25,367 nucleotides of DNA from Chrysomallon squamiferum. Lineage: Eukaryota; Mollusca; Gastropoda; Neomphalida; Peltospiridae. The notes under the pieces are model-generated. The model saw nothing but the letters and a program-made list of their open reading frames with translations, was not told the DNA's origin and searched no databases. The DNA lies in NCBI GenBank assembly GCA_012295275.1, contig CM022672.1, positions 31,342,027 to 31,367,393 of the forward strand, given 5' to 3'. Positions 1 to 12,667 of this stretch are shown in pieces. The translations under genes were made by a program, and so were the position numbers. Each line of letters opens with the position of its first letter. Position 1 is the first letter of the stretch.

Positions 1-61
1 TCCGGGTCACACTCTCTGACCTTCAACAGACTACGGGACTCTTACATTAAGAGAGGAAGTG

Positions 62-1659
62 TCCGGGTCACACTCTCTGACTTTCACCAGACTGCGGGAC
101 TCTTACATTAAGACAGGAAGTGTCCGGGAAACACTCTCTGACCTTCGCCATACAGTGCGACTGTTACAGTAAAGAGAGGAAGTGTCCTGGTCGCACTGTC
201 CGACGTTCGCCAGACAGTGTGACTCTTGCATTAAGAGAGGAAGTGTCCTGGTCACATTCTCCGACCTTCGCCAGACAGTGCGACTGTTACAGAAAAGAGA
301 GGAAGTGTCCGGGTCAAACTCTCCGACCTTCACCAGACAGTGCAACTGTTACATTAAGAGAGGAAGTGACCGAGACACAACCTCTGACCTTCACCAGACA
401 GCTGGACTCTTACATTAAGAGGGGAAGTGTCCGAATCACACTCTCTGACCTTCACCAGACAGCGGGACTGTTACAGTAAAGAGAGGACGTGTCCTTTTCA
501 GGCTCTCCGACCGTCGCCAGACAGTGCGACTGTAACAGTAAAGAGAGGAATTGTCCTGTTCACGGTCTCTGACCTTCGCCAGACAGTGCGACTGTTACAG
601 CAAAGTGAGGAAGTGTCCTGGTCACACTTTCCGACCTTCGCTAGACAGTGCGACTGTAACAGTAAAGAGAGGAAGTGTCCTGGTCACACTCTCCGACCTT
701 CGCCAGACAGTGCGACTGTAACAGTAAAGAGAGGAAGTGTCCTGGTCACACTCTCCGACCTTCACCAGACAGTGTGACTCTTACATTAAGAGATGAAGAG
801 TCCTAGTCACACTCTTCGACCTTCGCCAGACAGTGCGACTGTTACAGTAAATAGAGGAAGTGTCCTGGTCGCACACTTCGACCTTCGGCAGACAGTGCGA
901 CTGTTACAGTAAAGAGAGGAAGTGTCTTGGTCACACTCGCAGTCCCTTCGCGAGACAGTGGGACTGTTAGAGCAAAGAGAGGAAGTGTCCTGGTCACAGT
1001 CTCCGACCTTCGCCAGACAGTGCGACTGTAACAGTAAAGAGAGGAAGTGTCCTGGTCAAACTCTCCGACCTTCGCCAGACAGTGCGACTGTTACAGTAAA
1101 GAGAGGAAGTGTCCTGGTCCCACTCTCTGACCTTCGCCAGACATCGCGACTCTTACATTAAGAGAGGAAGTGTCCGGGTCACACTCTCTGACCTTCACCA
1201 GACTGCGGGACTCTTACATTAAGAGAGGAAGTGTCCAGATCGCATTCTCTGACCTTCACCAGACTGCGGGACTCTTACATTAAGACAGGAAGTGTCCGGG
1301 TCACACTCTCTGACCTTCACCAGACTACGGGACTCTTACATTAAGAGAGGAAGTGTCCGGGTCACACTCTGACCTTCACCAGATTGCGGGACTCTTACAT
1401 TAAGACAGGAAGTGTCCGGGACACACTCTCTGACCTTCGCCATACAGTGCGACTGTTACAGTAAAGAGAGGAAGTGTCCTGGTCCCACTCTCTGACCTTC
1501 GCCAGACATCGCGACTCTTACATTAAGAGAGGAAGTGTCCGGGTCACACTCTCTGACCTTCACCAGACTGCGGGACTCTTACATTAAGAGAGGAAGTGTC
1601 CAGATCGCATTCTCTGACCTTCACCAGAAGGCGGGACTCTTACATTAAGAGAGGAAGTG
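62..1659. repeat. Higher-order repeat copy A (diverged)
   Basis: This 1598-bp block is followed by a near-identical block. It shares rare private changes with copy B, for example AGATGAAGAGTCCTAGTCAC near 790 (B: near 2450) and CGCAGTCCCTTCGCGAGACA near 938 (B: near 2597). It also carries changes that B lacks, such as GGGAAACACT for GGGACACACT at about 127, and CACTGTCCGACGTTCG for CACTCTCCGACCTTCG at about 195. It keeps about three monomers near 1010-1200 that B lacks. Confidence 0.75.
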
Positions 1660-3136
1660 TCCGGGTCACACTCTCTGACTTTCACCAGACTGCGGGACTC
1701 TTACATTAAGACAGGAAGTGTCCGGGACACACTCTCTGACCTTCGCCATACAGTGCGACTGTTACAGTGAAGAGAGGAAGTGTCCTGGTCGCACTCTCCG
1801 ACCTTCGCCAGACAGTGTGACTCTTGCATTAAGAGAGGAAGTGTCCTGGTCACATTCTCCGACCTTCGCCAGACAGTGCGACTGTTACAGTAAAGAGAGG
1901 AAGTGTCCGGGTCAAACTCTCCGACCTTCACCAGACAGTGCAACTGTTACATTAAGAGAGGAAGTGACCGAGACACAACCTCTGACCTTCACCAGACAGC
2001 TGGACTCTTACATTAAGAGGGGAAGTGTCCGAATCACACTCTCTGACCTTCACCAGACAGCGGGACTGTTACAGTAAAGAGAGGACGTGTCCTTTTCAGG
2101 CTCTCCGACCGTCGCCAGACAGTGCGACTGTAACAGTAAAGAGAGGAATTGTCCTGTTCACGGTCTCTGACCTTCGCCAGACAGTGCGACTGTTACAGCA
2201 AAGTGAAGAAGTGTCCTGGTCACACTTTCCGACCTTCGCCAGAGAGTGCGACTGTTACAGCAAAGTGAGGAAGTGTCCTGGTCACACTTTCCGACCTTCG
2301 CTAGACAGTGCGACTGTAACAGTAAAGAGAGGAAGTGTCCTGGTCACACTCTCCGACCTTCGCCAGACAGTGCGACTGTAACAGTAAAGAGAGAAAGTGT
2401 CCTGGTCACACTCTCCGACCTTCACCAGACAGTGTGACTCTTACATTAAGAGATGAAGAGTCCTAGTCACACTCTTCGACCTTCGCCAGACAGTGCGACT
2501 GTTACAGTAAATAGAGGAAGTGTCCTGGTCGCACACTTCGATCTTCGGCAGACAGTGCGACTGTTACAGTAAAGAGAGGAAGTGTCTTGGTCACACTCGC
2601 AGTCCCTTCGCGAGACAGTGGGACTGTTAGAGCAAAGAGAGGAAGTGTCCTGGTCACAGTCTCCGACCTTCACCAGACTGCGGGACTCTTACATTAAGAG
2701 AGGAAGTGTCCAGATCGCATTCTCTGACCTTCACCAGACTGCGGGACTCTTACATTAAGACAGGAAGTGTCCGGGTCACACTCTCTGACCTTCACCAGAC
2801 TACGGGACTCTTACATTAAGAGAGGAAGTGTCCGGGTCACACTCTCTGACCTTCACCAGATTGCGGGACTCTTACATTAAGACAGGAAGTGTCCGGGACA
2901 CACTCTCTGACCTTCGCCAGACAGTACGACTGTTACAGTAAAGAGAGGAAGTGTCCTGGTCCCACTCTCTGACCTTCGCCAGACAGTGCGACTCTTACAT
3001 TAAGAGAGGAAGTGTCCGGGTCACACTCTCTGACCTTCACCAGACAGTGGGACTCTTACATTAAGAGAGGAAGTGTCCAGATCGCATTCTCTGACCTTCA
3101 CCAGACTGCGGGACTCTTACATTAAGAGAGGAAGTG
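1660..3136. repeat. Higher-order repeat copy B (diverged)
   Basis: This 1477-bp block matches copy A at an offset of 1598 bp over most of its length. It has one extra monomer at about 2187-2248 (a duplicated CAGCAAAGTGARGAAGTG unit) and lacks about three monomers after 2670. Together these account for the 121-bp length difference. Copy C, starting at 3137, follows the same order of monomers but lacks most of the private changes shared by A and B. Confidence 0.75.
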
Positions 3137-6100
3137 TCCGGGTCACACTCTCTGACTTTCACCAGACTGCGGGACTCTTACATTAAGACAGGAAGTGTCC
3201 GGGACACACTCTCTGACCTTCGCCAGACAGTGCGACTGTTACAGTAAAGAGAGGAAGTGTCCTGGTCGCACTCTCCGACCTTCGCCAGACAGTGTGACTC
3301 TTGCATTAAGAGAGGAAGTGTCCTGGTCACATTCTCCGACCTTCGCCAGACAGTGCGACTGTTACAGTAAAGAGAGGAAGTGTCCGGGTCAAACTCTCCG
3401 ACCTTCACCAGACAGTGCAACTGTTACATTAAGAGAGGAAGTGTCCGAGACACAACCTCTGACCTTCACCAGACAGCTGGACTCTTACATTAAGAGGGAA
3501 GTGTCCGAATCACACTCTCTGACCTTCACCAGACACCGGGACTGTTACAGTAAAGAGAGGAAGTGTCCTGTTCAGGCTCTCCGACCTTCGCCAGACAGTG
3601 CGACTGTTACAGTAAAGAGAGGAAGTGTCCTGTTCACGGTCTCTGACCTTCGCCAGACAGTGCGACTGTTACAGCAAAGAGAGGAAGTGTCCTGGTCACA
3701 CTCTCCGACCTTCGCCAGACAGTGCGACTGTAACAGTAAAGAGAGGAAGTGTCCTGGTCACACTCTCCGACCTTCACCAGACAGTGTGACTCTTACATTA
3801 AGAGAGGAAGTGTCCTGGTCACACTCTCCGACCTTCGCCAGACAGTGCGACTGTTACAGTAAAGAGAGGAAGTGTCCTGGTCACACTCTCCGACCTTCGC
3901 CAGACAGTGCGACTGTTACAGTAAAGAGAGGAAGTGTCTTGGTCACACTCTCCGACCTTCGCCAGACAGTGGGACTGTTACAGTAAAGAGAGGAAGTGTC
4001 CTGGTCACACTCTCCGACCTTCGCCAGACAGTGCGACTGTTACAGTAAAGAGAGGAAGTGTCCTGGTCACACTCTCCGACCTTCGCCAGACAGTGCGACT
4101 GTTACAGTAAAGAGAGGAAGTGTCCTGGTCACACTCTCTGACCTTCACCAGACAGTGGGACTCTTACATTAAGAGAGGAAGTGTCCGGGTCACACTCTCT
4201 GACCTTCACCAGACTGCGGGACTCTTACATTAAGAGAGGAAGTGTCCGGGTCACACTCTCTGACCTTCACCAGACAGTGGGACTCTTACATTAAGACAGG
4301 AAGTGTCCGGGTCACACTCTCTGACCTTCACCAGACAGTGGGACTCTTACATTAAAGAGAGGAAGTGTCTTGGTCACACTCTCCGACCTTCACCAGACAG
4401 TGCGGGACTCTTACATTAAGAGAGGAAGTGTCCTGGTCACACTCTCTGACCTTCGCCAGACAGTGCGACTGTTACAGTAAAAGAGGAAGTGTCCTGGTCC
4501 CACTCTCTGACCTTCGCCAGACAGTGGGACTCTTACATTAAGAGAGGAAGTGTCCTGGTCACACTCTCTGACCTTCACCAGACTGTGGGACTCTTACATT
4601 AAGAGAGGAAGTGTCCGGGTCACACTCTCTGACCTTCACCAGACAGCGGGACTCTTACATTAAGAGAGGAAGTGTCCGGGTCACACTCTCTGACCTTCAC
4701 CAGACTGCGGGACTCTTACATTAAGACAGGAAGTGTCCGGGTCACACTCTCTGACCTTCGCCAGACAGTGCGACTGTTACAGTAAAGAGAGGAAGTGTCC
4801 TGGTCGCACTCTCCGACCTTCGCCAGACAGTGTGACTCTTACATTAAGAGAGGAAGTGTCCTGGTCACACTCTCCGACCTTCGCCAGACAGTGCGACTGT
4901 TACATAAAGAGAGGAAGTGTCCGGGTCACACTCTCCGACCTTCACCAGACAGTGGGACTGTTACATTAAGAGAGGAAGTGTCCGAGTCACACTCTCTGAC
5001 CTTCACCAGACAGTGCTGGACTCTTACATTAAGAGAGGAAGTGTCCTGGTCACACTCTCTGACCTTCACCAGACAGTGGGACTGTTACAGTAAAGAGAGG
5101 AAGTGTCCTGGTCACACTCTCCGACCTTCGCCAGACAGTGCGACTGTTACAGTAAAGAGAGGAAGTGTCCTGGTCACAGTCTCTGACCTTCGCCAGACAG
5201 TGCGACTGTTACATAAAGAGAGGAAGTGTCCTGGTCACACTCTCCGACCTTCGCCAGACAGTGCGACTGTTACAGTAAAGAGAGGAAGTGTCCTGGTCAC
5301 ACTCTCCGACCTTCGCCAGACAGTGGGACTGTTACAGTAAAGAGAGGAAGTGTCCTGGTCACACTCTCCGACCTTCGCCAGACAGTGTGGGACTCTTACA
5401 TTAAGAGAGGAAGTGTCCTGGTCACACTCTCCGACCTTCACCAGACAGTGGGACTCTTACATTAAGAGAGGAAGTGTCCTGGTCACACTCTTCGACCTTC
5501 GCCAGACAGTGCGACTGTTACAGTAAAGAGAGGAAGTGTCCTGGTCACACTCTCCGACCTTCAGCAGACAGTGCGACTGTTACAGTAAAGAGAGGAAGTG
5601 TCCTGGTCACACTCTCCGACCTTCGCCAGACAGTGCGACTGTTACAGGAAAGAGAGGAAGTGTCCTGGTCACACTCTCCGACCTTCACCAGACAGTGCGA
5701 CTCTTACATTAAGAGAGGAAGTGTCCGGGTCACACTCTCTGACCTTCACCAGACTGCGGGACTCTTACATTAAGACAGGAAGTGTCCTGGTCACACTCTC
5801 TGACCTTCACCAGACTGGGACTCTTACATTAAGAGAGGAAGTGTCCGGGTCACACTCTCTGACCTTCACCAGACAGTGGGACTCTTACATTAAGAGAGGA
5901 AGTGTCCTGGTCACACTCTCCGACCTTCACCAGACAGTGCGACTGTTACAGTAAAGAGAGGAAGTGTCCTGGTCACACTCTCTGACCTTCGCCAGACAGT
6001 GCGACTCTTACATTAAAGAGAGGAAGTGTCCTGGTCACACTCTCTGACCTTCACCAGACAGGGGGACTCTTACATTAAGAGAGGAAGTGTCCGGATCACA

Positions 6101-9100
6101 CTCTCTGACCTTCACCAGACTGCGGGACTCTTACATTAAGAGAGGAAGTGTCCGGGTCACACTCTCTGACCTTCACCAGACAGCGGGACTCTTACATTAA
6201 GACAGGAAGTGTCCGGGTCACACTCTCTGACCTTCACCAGACAGTGCGACTGTTACAGTAAAGAGAGGAAGTGTCCTGGTCACACTCTCCGACCTTCGCC
6301 AGACAGTGTGACTCTTACATTAAGAGAGGAAGTGTCCTGGTCACACTCTCCGACCTTCGCCAGACAGTGCGACTGTTACAGTAAAGAGAGGAAGTGTCCT
6401 GGTCACACTCTCCGACCTTCACCAGACAGTGTGACTCTTACATTAAGAGAGGAAGTGTCTGGTCACACTCTCTGACCTTCACCAGACAGTGGACTCTTAC
6501 ATTAAGAGAGGAAGTGTCCGGGTCACACTCTCTGACCTTCACCAGACAGCGGGACTGTTACAGTAAAGAGAGGAAGTGTCCTGGTCACACTCTCCGACCT
6601 TCGCCAGACAGTGCGACTGTTACAGTAAAGAGAGGAAGTGTCCTGGTCACACTCTCTGACCTTCGCCAGACAGTGCGACTGTTACAGTAAAGAGAGGAAG
6701 TGTCCTGGTCACACTCTCCGACCTTCGCCAGACAGTGCGACTGTTACAGTAAAGAGAGGAAGTGTCCTGGTCACACTCTCCGACCTTCACCAGACAGTGT
6801 GACTCTTACATTAAGAGAGGAAGTGTCCTGGTCACACTCTCCGACCTTCGCCAGACAGTGCGACTGTTACAGTAAAGAGAGGAAGTGTCCTGGTCACACT
6901 CTTCGACCTTCACCAGACAGTGCGACTGTTACATTAAAGAGAGGAAGTGTCCGGGTCACACTCTCTGACCTTCACCAGAGACAGTGGGACTCTTACAGCA
7001 AAGAGAGGAAGTGTCCTGGTCACACTCTCCGACCTTCGCCAGACAGTGCGACTGTTACAGTAAAGAGAGGAAGTGTCCTGGTCACACTCTCCGACCTTCG
7101 CCAGACAGTGCGACTCTTACATTAAGAGAGGAAGTGTCCGGGTCACACTCTCTGACCTTCACCAGACTGCGGGACTCTTACATTAAGAGAGGAAGTGTCC
7201 GGGTCACACTCTCTGACCTTCACCAGACTGCGGGACTCTTACATTAAGACAGGAAGTGTCCGGGTCACACTCTCTGACCTTCACCAGACTGTGGGACTCT
7301 TACATTAAGAGAGGAAGTGTCCTGGTCACACTCTCTGACCTTCTCCAGACAGTGTGACTCTTACATTAAGAGAGGAAGTGTCCTGGTCACACTCTCCGAC
7401 CTTCGCCAGACAGTGCGACTGTTACAGTAAAGAGAGGAAGAAGTGTCCTGGTCACACTCTCCGACCTTCACCAGACAGTGCGACTCTTACATTAAGAGAG
7501 GAAGTGTCCGGGTCACACTCTCTGACCTTCACCAGACAGTGGGACTCTTACATTAAGAGAGGAAGTGTCCGGGTCACACTCTCTGACCTTCACCAGACTG
7601 CGGGACTCTTACATTAAGACAGGAAGTGTCCGGGTCACACTCTCTGACCTTCACCAGACAGTGCGACTGTTACAGTAAAGAGAGGAAGTGTCCTGGTCAC
7701 ACTCTCCGACCTTCGCCAGACAGTGTGACTCTTACATTAAGAGAGGAAGTGTCCTGGTCACACTCTCCGACCTTCGCCAGACAGTGCGACTGTTACAGTA
7801 AAGAGAGGAAGTGTCCTGGTCACACTCTCCGACCTTCACCAGACAGTGCGACTCTTACATTAAGAGAGGAAGTGTCCGAGTCACACTCTCTGACCTTCAC
7901 CAGACTGCGGGACTCTTACATTAAGAGAGGAAGTGTCCTGGTCACACTCTCTGACCTTCACCAGACAGTGGACTGTTACAGTAAAGAGAGGAAGTGTCCT
8001 GGTCACACTCTCCGACCTTCGCCAGACAGTGCGACTGTTACAGTAAAGAGAGGAAGTGTCCTGGTCACACTCTCCGACCTTCGCCAGACAGTGCGACTGT
8101 TACATAAAGAGAGGAAGTGTCCTGGTCACACTCTCCGACCTTCGCCAGACAGTGGGACTGTTACATAAAAAAGAGAGGAAGTGTCCTGGTCACACTCTCC
8201 GACCTTCACCAGACAGTGTGACTCTTACATTAAGAGAGGAAGTGTCCTGGTCACACTCTCCGACCTTCACCAGACAGTGCGACTGTTACAGTAAAGAGAG
8301 GAAGTGTCCTGGTCACACTCTCTGACCTTCACCAGACAGTGTGACTCTTACATTAAGAGAGGAAGTGTCCGGGTCACACTCTCTGACCTTCACCAGACAG
8401 CGGGACTCTTACATTAAGAGAGGAAGTGTCCGGGTCACACTCTCTGACCTTCACCAGACAGCGGGACTCTTACATTAAGAGAGGAAGTGTCCGGGTCACA
8501 CTCTCCGACCTTCACCAGACAGTGGGACTGTTACATTAAAGAGAGGAAGTGTCCTGGTCACACTCTCCGACCTTCACCAGACAGTGGACTGTTACAGTAA
8601 AGAGAGGAAGTGTCCTGGTCACACTCTCCGACCTTCACCAGACAGTGCGACTGTTACAGTAAAGAGAGGAAGTGTCCTGGTCACACTCTCCGACCTTCAC
8701 CAGACAGCTGGACTGTTACATTAAAGAGAGGAAGTGTCCGGGTCACACTCTCTGACCTTCACCAGACAGTGGGACTCTTACATTAAGAGAGGAAGTGTCC
8801 TGGTCACACTCTCTGACCTTCACCAGACAGTGGGACTGTTACAGTAAAGAGAGGAAGTGTCCTGGTCACACTCTCCGACCTTCACCAGACAGTGCGACTG
8901 TTACAGTAAAGAGAGGAAGTGTCCTGGTCACACTCTCTGACCTTCACCAGACAGTGCGACTGTTACAGTAAAGAGAGGAAGTGTCCTGGTCACACTCTCC
9001 GACCTTCACCAGACAGTGCGACTGTTACATTAAGAGAGGAAGTGTCCTGGTCACACTCTCCGACCTTCACCAGACAGTGGGACTCTTACATTAAGAGAGG

Positions 9101-11689
9101 AAGTGTCCTGGTCACACTCTCTGACCTTCGCCAGACAGTGCGACTGTTACAGTAAAGAGAGGAAGTGTCCTGGTCACACTCTCCGACCTTCACCAGACAG
9201 TGCGACTCTTACATTAAGAGAGGAAGTGTCCGGGTCACACTCTCTGACCTTCACCAGACAGTGGGACTGTTACATTAAGAGAGGAAGTGTCCGGGTCACA
9301 CTCTCCGACCTTCACCAGACAGTGGGACTCTTACATTAAGAGAGGAAGTGTCCTGGTCACACTCTCGACCTTCACCAGACAGTGCGACTGTTACAGTAAA
9401 GAGAGGAAGTGTCCTGGTCACACTCTCCGACCTTCACCAGACAGTGGGACTGTTACAGTAAAGAGAGGAAGTGTCCTGGTCACACTCTCCGACCTTCACC
9501 AGACAGTGGGACTCTCTTACATTAAGAGAGGAAGTGTCCGGGTCACACTCTCCGACCTTCACCAGACAGTGGGACTCTTACATTAAGAGAGGAAGTGTCC
9601 GGGTCACACTCTCTGACCTTCACCAGACTGTGGGACTCTTACATTAAGACAGGAAGTGTCCGGGTCACACTCTCTGACCTTCACCAGACAGTGGGACTCT
9701 TACATTAAGAGAGGAAGTGTCCTGGGTCACACTCTCTGACCTTCACCAGACAGTGCGACTGTTACAGTAAAGAGAGGAAGTGTCCTGGTCACACTCTCCT
9801 GACCTTCACCAGACAGTGGGACTGTTACATTAAAGAGAGGAAGTGTCTTGGTCACACTCTCCGACCTTCACCAGACAGTGGGACTGTTACATTAAAGAGA
9901 GGAAGTGTCCGGGTCACACTCTCTGACCTTCACCAGACAGTGGGACTGTTACAGTAAAGAGAGGAAGTGTCCTGGTCACACTCTCCGACCTTCACCAGAC
10001 AGTGTGACTGTTACAGTAAAGAGAGGAAGTGTCCAGGTCACACTCTCTGACCTTCACCAGACAGCGGGACTGTTACAGTAAAGAGAGGAAGTGTCCGGGT
10101 CACACTCTCTGACCTTCACCAGACAGCGGGACTCTTACATTAAGAGAGGAAGTGTCCGGGTCACACTCTCTGACCTTCACCAGACAGTGGGACTGTTACA
10201 GTAAAGAGAGGAAGTGTCCTGGTCACACTCTCCGACCTTCGCCAGACAGTGGGACTGTTACAGTAAAGAGAGGAAGTGTCCTGGTCACACTCTCCGACCT
10301 TCACCAGACAGTGGGACTCTTACATTAAGAGAGGAAGTGTCCTGGTCACACTCTCTGACCTTCACCAGACAGTGGACTGTTACATTAAGAGAGGAAGTGT
10401 CCTGGTCACACTCTCCGACCTTCGCCAGACAGTGGGACTGTTACAGTAAAGAGAGGAAGTGTCCTGGTCACACTCTCCGACCTTCACCAGACAGTGCGGA
10501 CTGTTACATAAAGAGAGGAAGTGTCCTGGTCACACTCTCTGACCTTCACCAGACAGTGCGACTGTTACAGTAAAGAGAGGAAGTGTCCTGGTCACACTCT
10601 CTGACCTTCGCCAGACAGTGTGACTCTTACATTAAGAGAGGAAGTGTCCTGGTCACACTCTCTGACCTTCACCAGACAGTGGGACTGTTACAGTAAAGAG
10701 AGGAAGTGTCCTGGTCACACTCTCCGACCTTCGCCAGACAGTGCGACTGTTACAGTAAAGAGAGGAAGTGTCCTGGTCACACTCTCCGACCTTCACCAGA
10801 CAGTGCGACTGTTACAGTAAAGAGAGGAAGTGTCCTGGTCACACTCTCCGACCTTCACCAGACAGTGGGACTCTTACATTAAGAGAGGAAGTGTCCGGGT
10901 CACACTCTCTGACCTTCACCAGACTGCGGGACTCTTACATTAAGAGAGGAAGTGTCCGGGTCACACTCTCTGACCTTCACCAGACAGCGGGACTGTTACA
11001 TAAAGAGAGGAAGTGTCCGGGTCACACTCTCTGACCTTCACCAGACTGCGGGACTGTTACAGTAAAGAGAGGAAGTGTCCTGGTCACACTCTCCGACCTT
11101 CACCAGACAGTGCGACTGTTACAGTAAAGAGAGGAAGTGTCCTGGTCACACTCTCCGACCTTCACCAGACAGTGCGACTGTTACAGTTAAGAGAGGAAGT
11201 GTCCGGGTCACACTCTCTGACCTTCACCAGACAGTGCGACTGTTACAGTAAGAGAGGAAGTGTCCTGGTCACACTCTCCGACCTTCACCAGACAGTGGGA
11301 CTCTTACATTAAGAGAGGAAGTGTCCGGGTCACACTCTCTGACCTTCACCAGACAGTGGGACTGTTACAGTAAAGAGAGGAAGTGTCCTGGTCACACTCT
11401 CCGACCTTCGCCAGACAGTGCGACTGTTACAGTAAGAGAGGAAGTGTCCTGGTCACACTCTCCGACCTTCACCAGACAGTGCGACTGTTACAGTAAAGAG
11501 AGGAAGTGTCCTGGTCACACTCTCCGACCTTCGCCAGACAGTGCGACTGTTACAGTAAAGAGAGGAAGTGTCATGGTCACACTCTCCGACCTTCGTCAGA
11601 CAGTGCGACTGTTATATTAAGAGAGGAAGTGTCCGGGTCACACTCTCCGACCTTCACCAGACAGTGCAAATCTTACGTTAAGAGAGGAA

Positions 11690-12667
11690 GTGTCCTGTTC
11701 AGACTGTCCGACCTTCGCCAGACATTGCGACTGTAACAGAAAAGAGAGGAAGTATCCCGGTCACACTCTCCGACGTTCACCAGACAGTGCGACTGTAACA
11801 GTAAAGAGAGGAAGTGTCCAGTTCACACTCTCTGACCTTCACCAGAGAGCGGGACTGTTACAGTAAAGGTAGGAAGTGTCCGGGTCACACTCTCTGACCT
11901 TCACCAGACAGCGGGACTCTTACATTAAGAGAGGAAGTGTCCGGGTCACACTCTCTGACCTTCACCAGACTTCGGGACTGTTACAGTAAAGAGAGGAAGT
12001 GTCCTGGTCACACTCTCCGACGTTCGCCAGACAGTGCGACTGTTACAGTGAAGAGAGGAAGTGTCCTGGTCACACTCTCCGACCTTCGCCAGACAGTGCG
12101 ACTCTTACATTAAGAGAGGAAGTGTCCGGATCACACTCTCTTACCTTCACCAGACTGCGGGACTCTTACATTAAGATAGGAAGTGTCCGGGTCACACTCT
12201 CTGACCTTCGCCAGACAGTGGGACTGTGACAGTAAAGAGAGGAAGTGTCCTGGTCACTCTCTGACCTTCGCCAGACAGTGCGACTGTTACAGTAAAGAGA
12301 GGAAGTGTCCTGGTCACACTCTCCGACCTTCACCAGACAGTGCGACTGTTACAGGAAAGAGAGGAAGTGTCTGGTCGCACTCTCCGACCTTCCCAGACAG
12401 TGGGACTCTTACTTTAAAAGAGGAAGTGTCATGGTCACACTCTCCGACCTTCGTCAGACAGTCAGGACTCTTATATTAAGATCGGAAGTGTCCGGGTCAC
12501 ACTCTCCTGACCTTCCCAAGCTGCAGGACTCTTACATTAAGACAGAAAGTGTCCCGGGTCCTCTCTGACTTTCAGCAATTAGGGCGACTGGTACAATAAA
12601 GACAGAAGTGTCCTTGTGGCACTCTCGGACCTTCTCCACACAGTGGGACTCTTACAGTTAAGAGGAG
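11690..12667. repeat. Degenerate right edge of the satellite array
   Basis: From about 11690 the monomers gather substitutions and small indels, for example GTAACAGAAAAGAG, GTCTGGTCGCAC, CTTCCCAGACAG, ACTTTAAAAGAGG and CAGCAATTAGGGCGACTGG. The central array is close to consensus. Loss of homogeneity at an array end is typical of satellites, so the true boundary is probably close to the gap that follows. Confidence 0.75.

Larger units (their letters stand above)
62..9040. repeat. Higher-order repeat register within the satellite
   Basis: A marker variant (GACAGG in place of GAGAGG, followed by a CCGGG-type monomer, a class 1 monomer and a GTGTGACTCTT monomer) recurs at 112, 1710, 3187, 4725, 6201 and 7618. 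The spacings are 1598, 1477, 1538, 1476 and 1417 bp, about 26, 24, 25, 24 and 23 monomers. A second GACAGG marker recurs at 1404, 2881, 4295, 5774 and 7248. This is the pattern expected if blocks of about 24 monomers were duplicated as units. The next expected marker, near 9050, is not evident; the following GACAGG is at 9648, so the register fades in the right part. The end coordinate is approximate. Confidence 0.75.
1..12667. repeat. Satellite DNA array, 61/62-bp monomers
   Basis: The whole stretch is a head-to-tail array of about 206 monomers. Two monomer classes can be read. Class 1 is 62 bp, begins TCCTGGTCACACTCTCCGAC and ends with ACAGTAAAGAGAGGAAGTG. Class 2 is 61 bp, begins TCCGGGTCACACTCTCTGAC and ends with ACATTAAGAGAGGAAGTG. 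Many monomers are mixtures of the two. Class 1 is about 53% GC, far above the AT-rich DNA right of the gap. The array enters from outside the window on the left and stops at an assembly gap on the right, so its full size is unknown. Open frames up to 263 codons occur in it, but monomer lengths are not multiples of three and the frames change at each unit, so I treat all of it as non-coding. Function unknown; centromeric, subtelomeric or interstitial heterochromatin are all possible. Confidence 0.97.

Noticed and set aside
103-345. Minus-strand open frames in the satellite that recur at 1701 and 3178
   Set aside because: They recur only because the higher-order repeat recurs; they follow monomer period and not codon structure.
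3195-3986. 263-codon plus-strand open frame with repeated residues in the satellite
   Set aside because: Two of the three frames through the 62-bp monomer are open and the third has one stop (TTACAGTAA). The frame changes with each unit, so long frames appear by chance where 61- and 62-bp units alternate. Indels ignore codons and there is no conserved start or splice context.
1-12667. CRISPR-like array
   Set aside because: There are no unique spacers between conserved repeats: the whole 61/62 bp is repeated. The context is eukaryotic.
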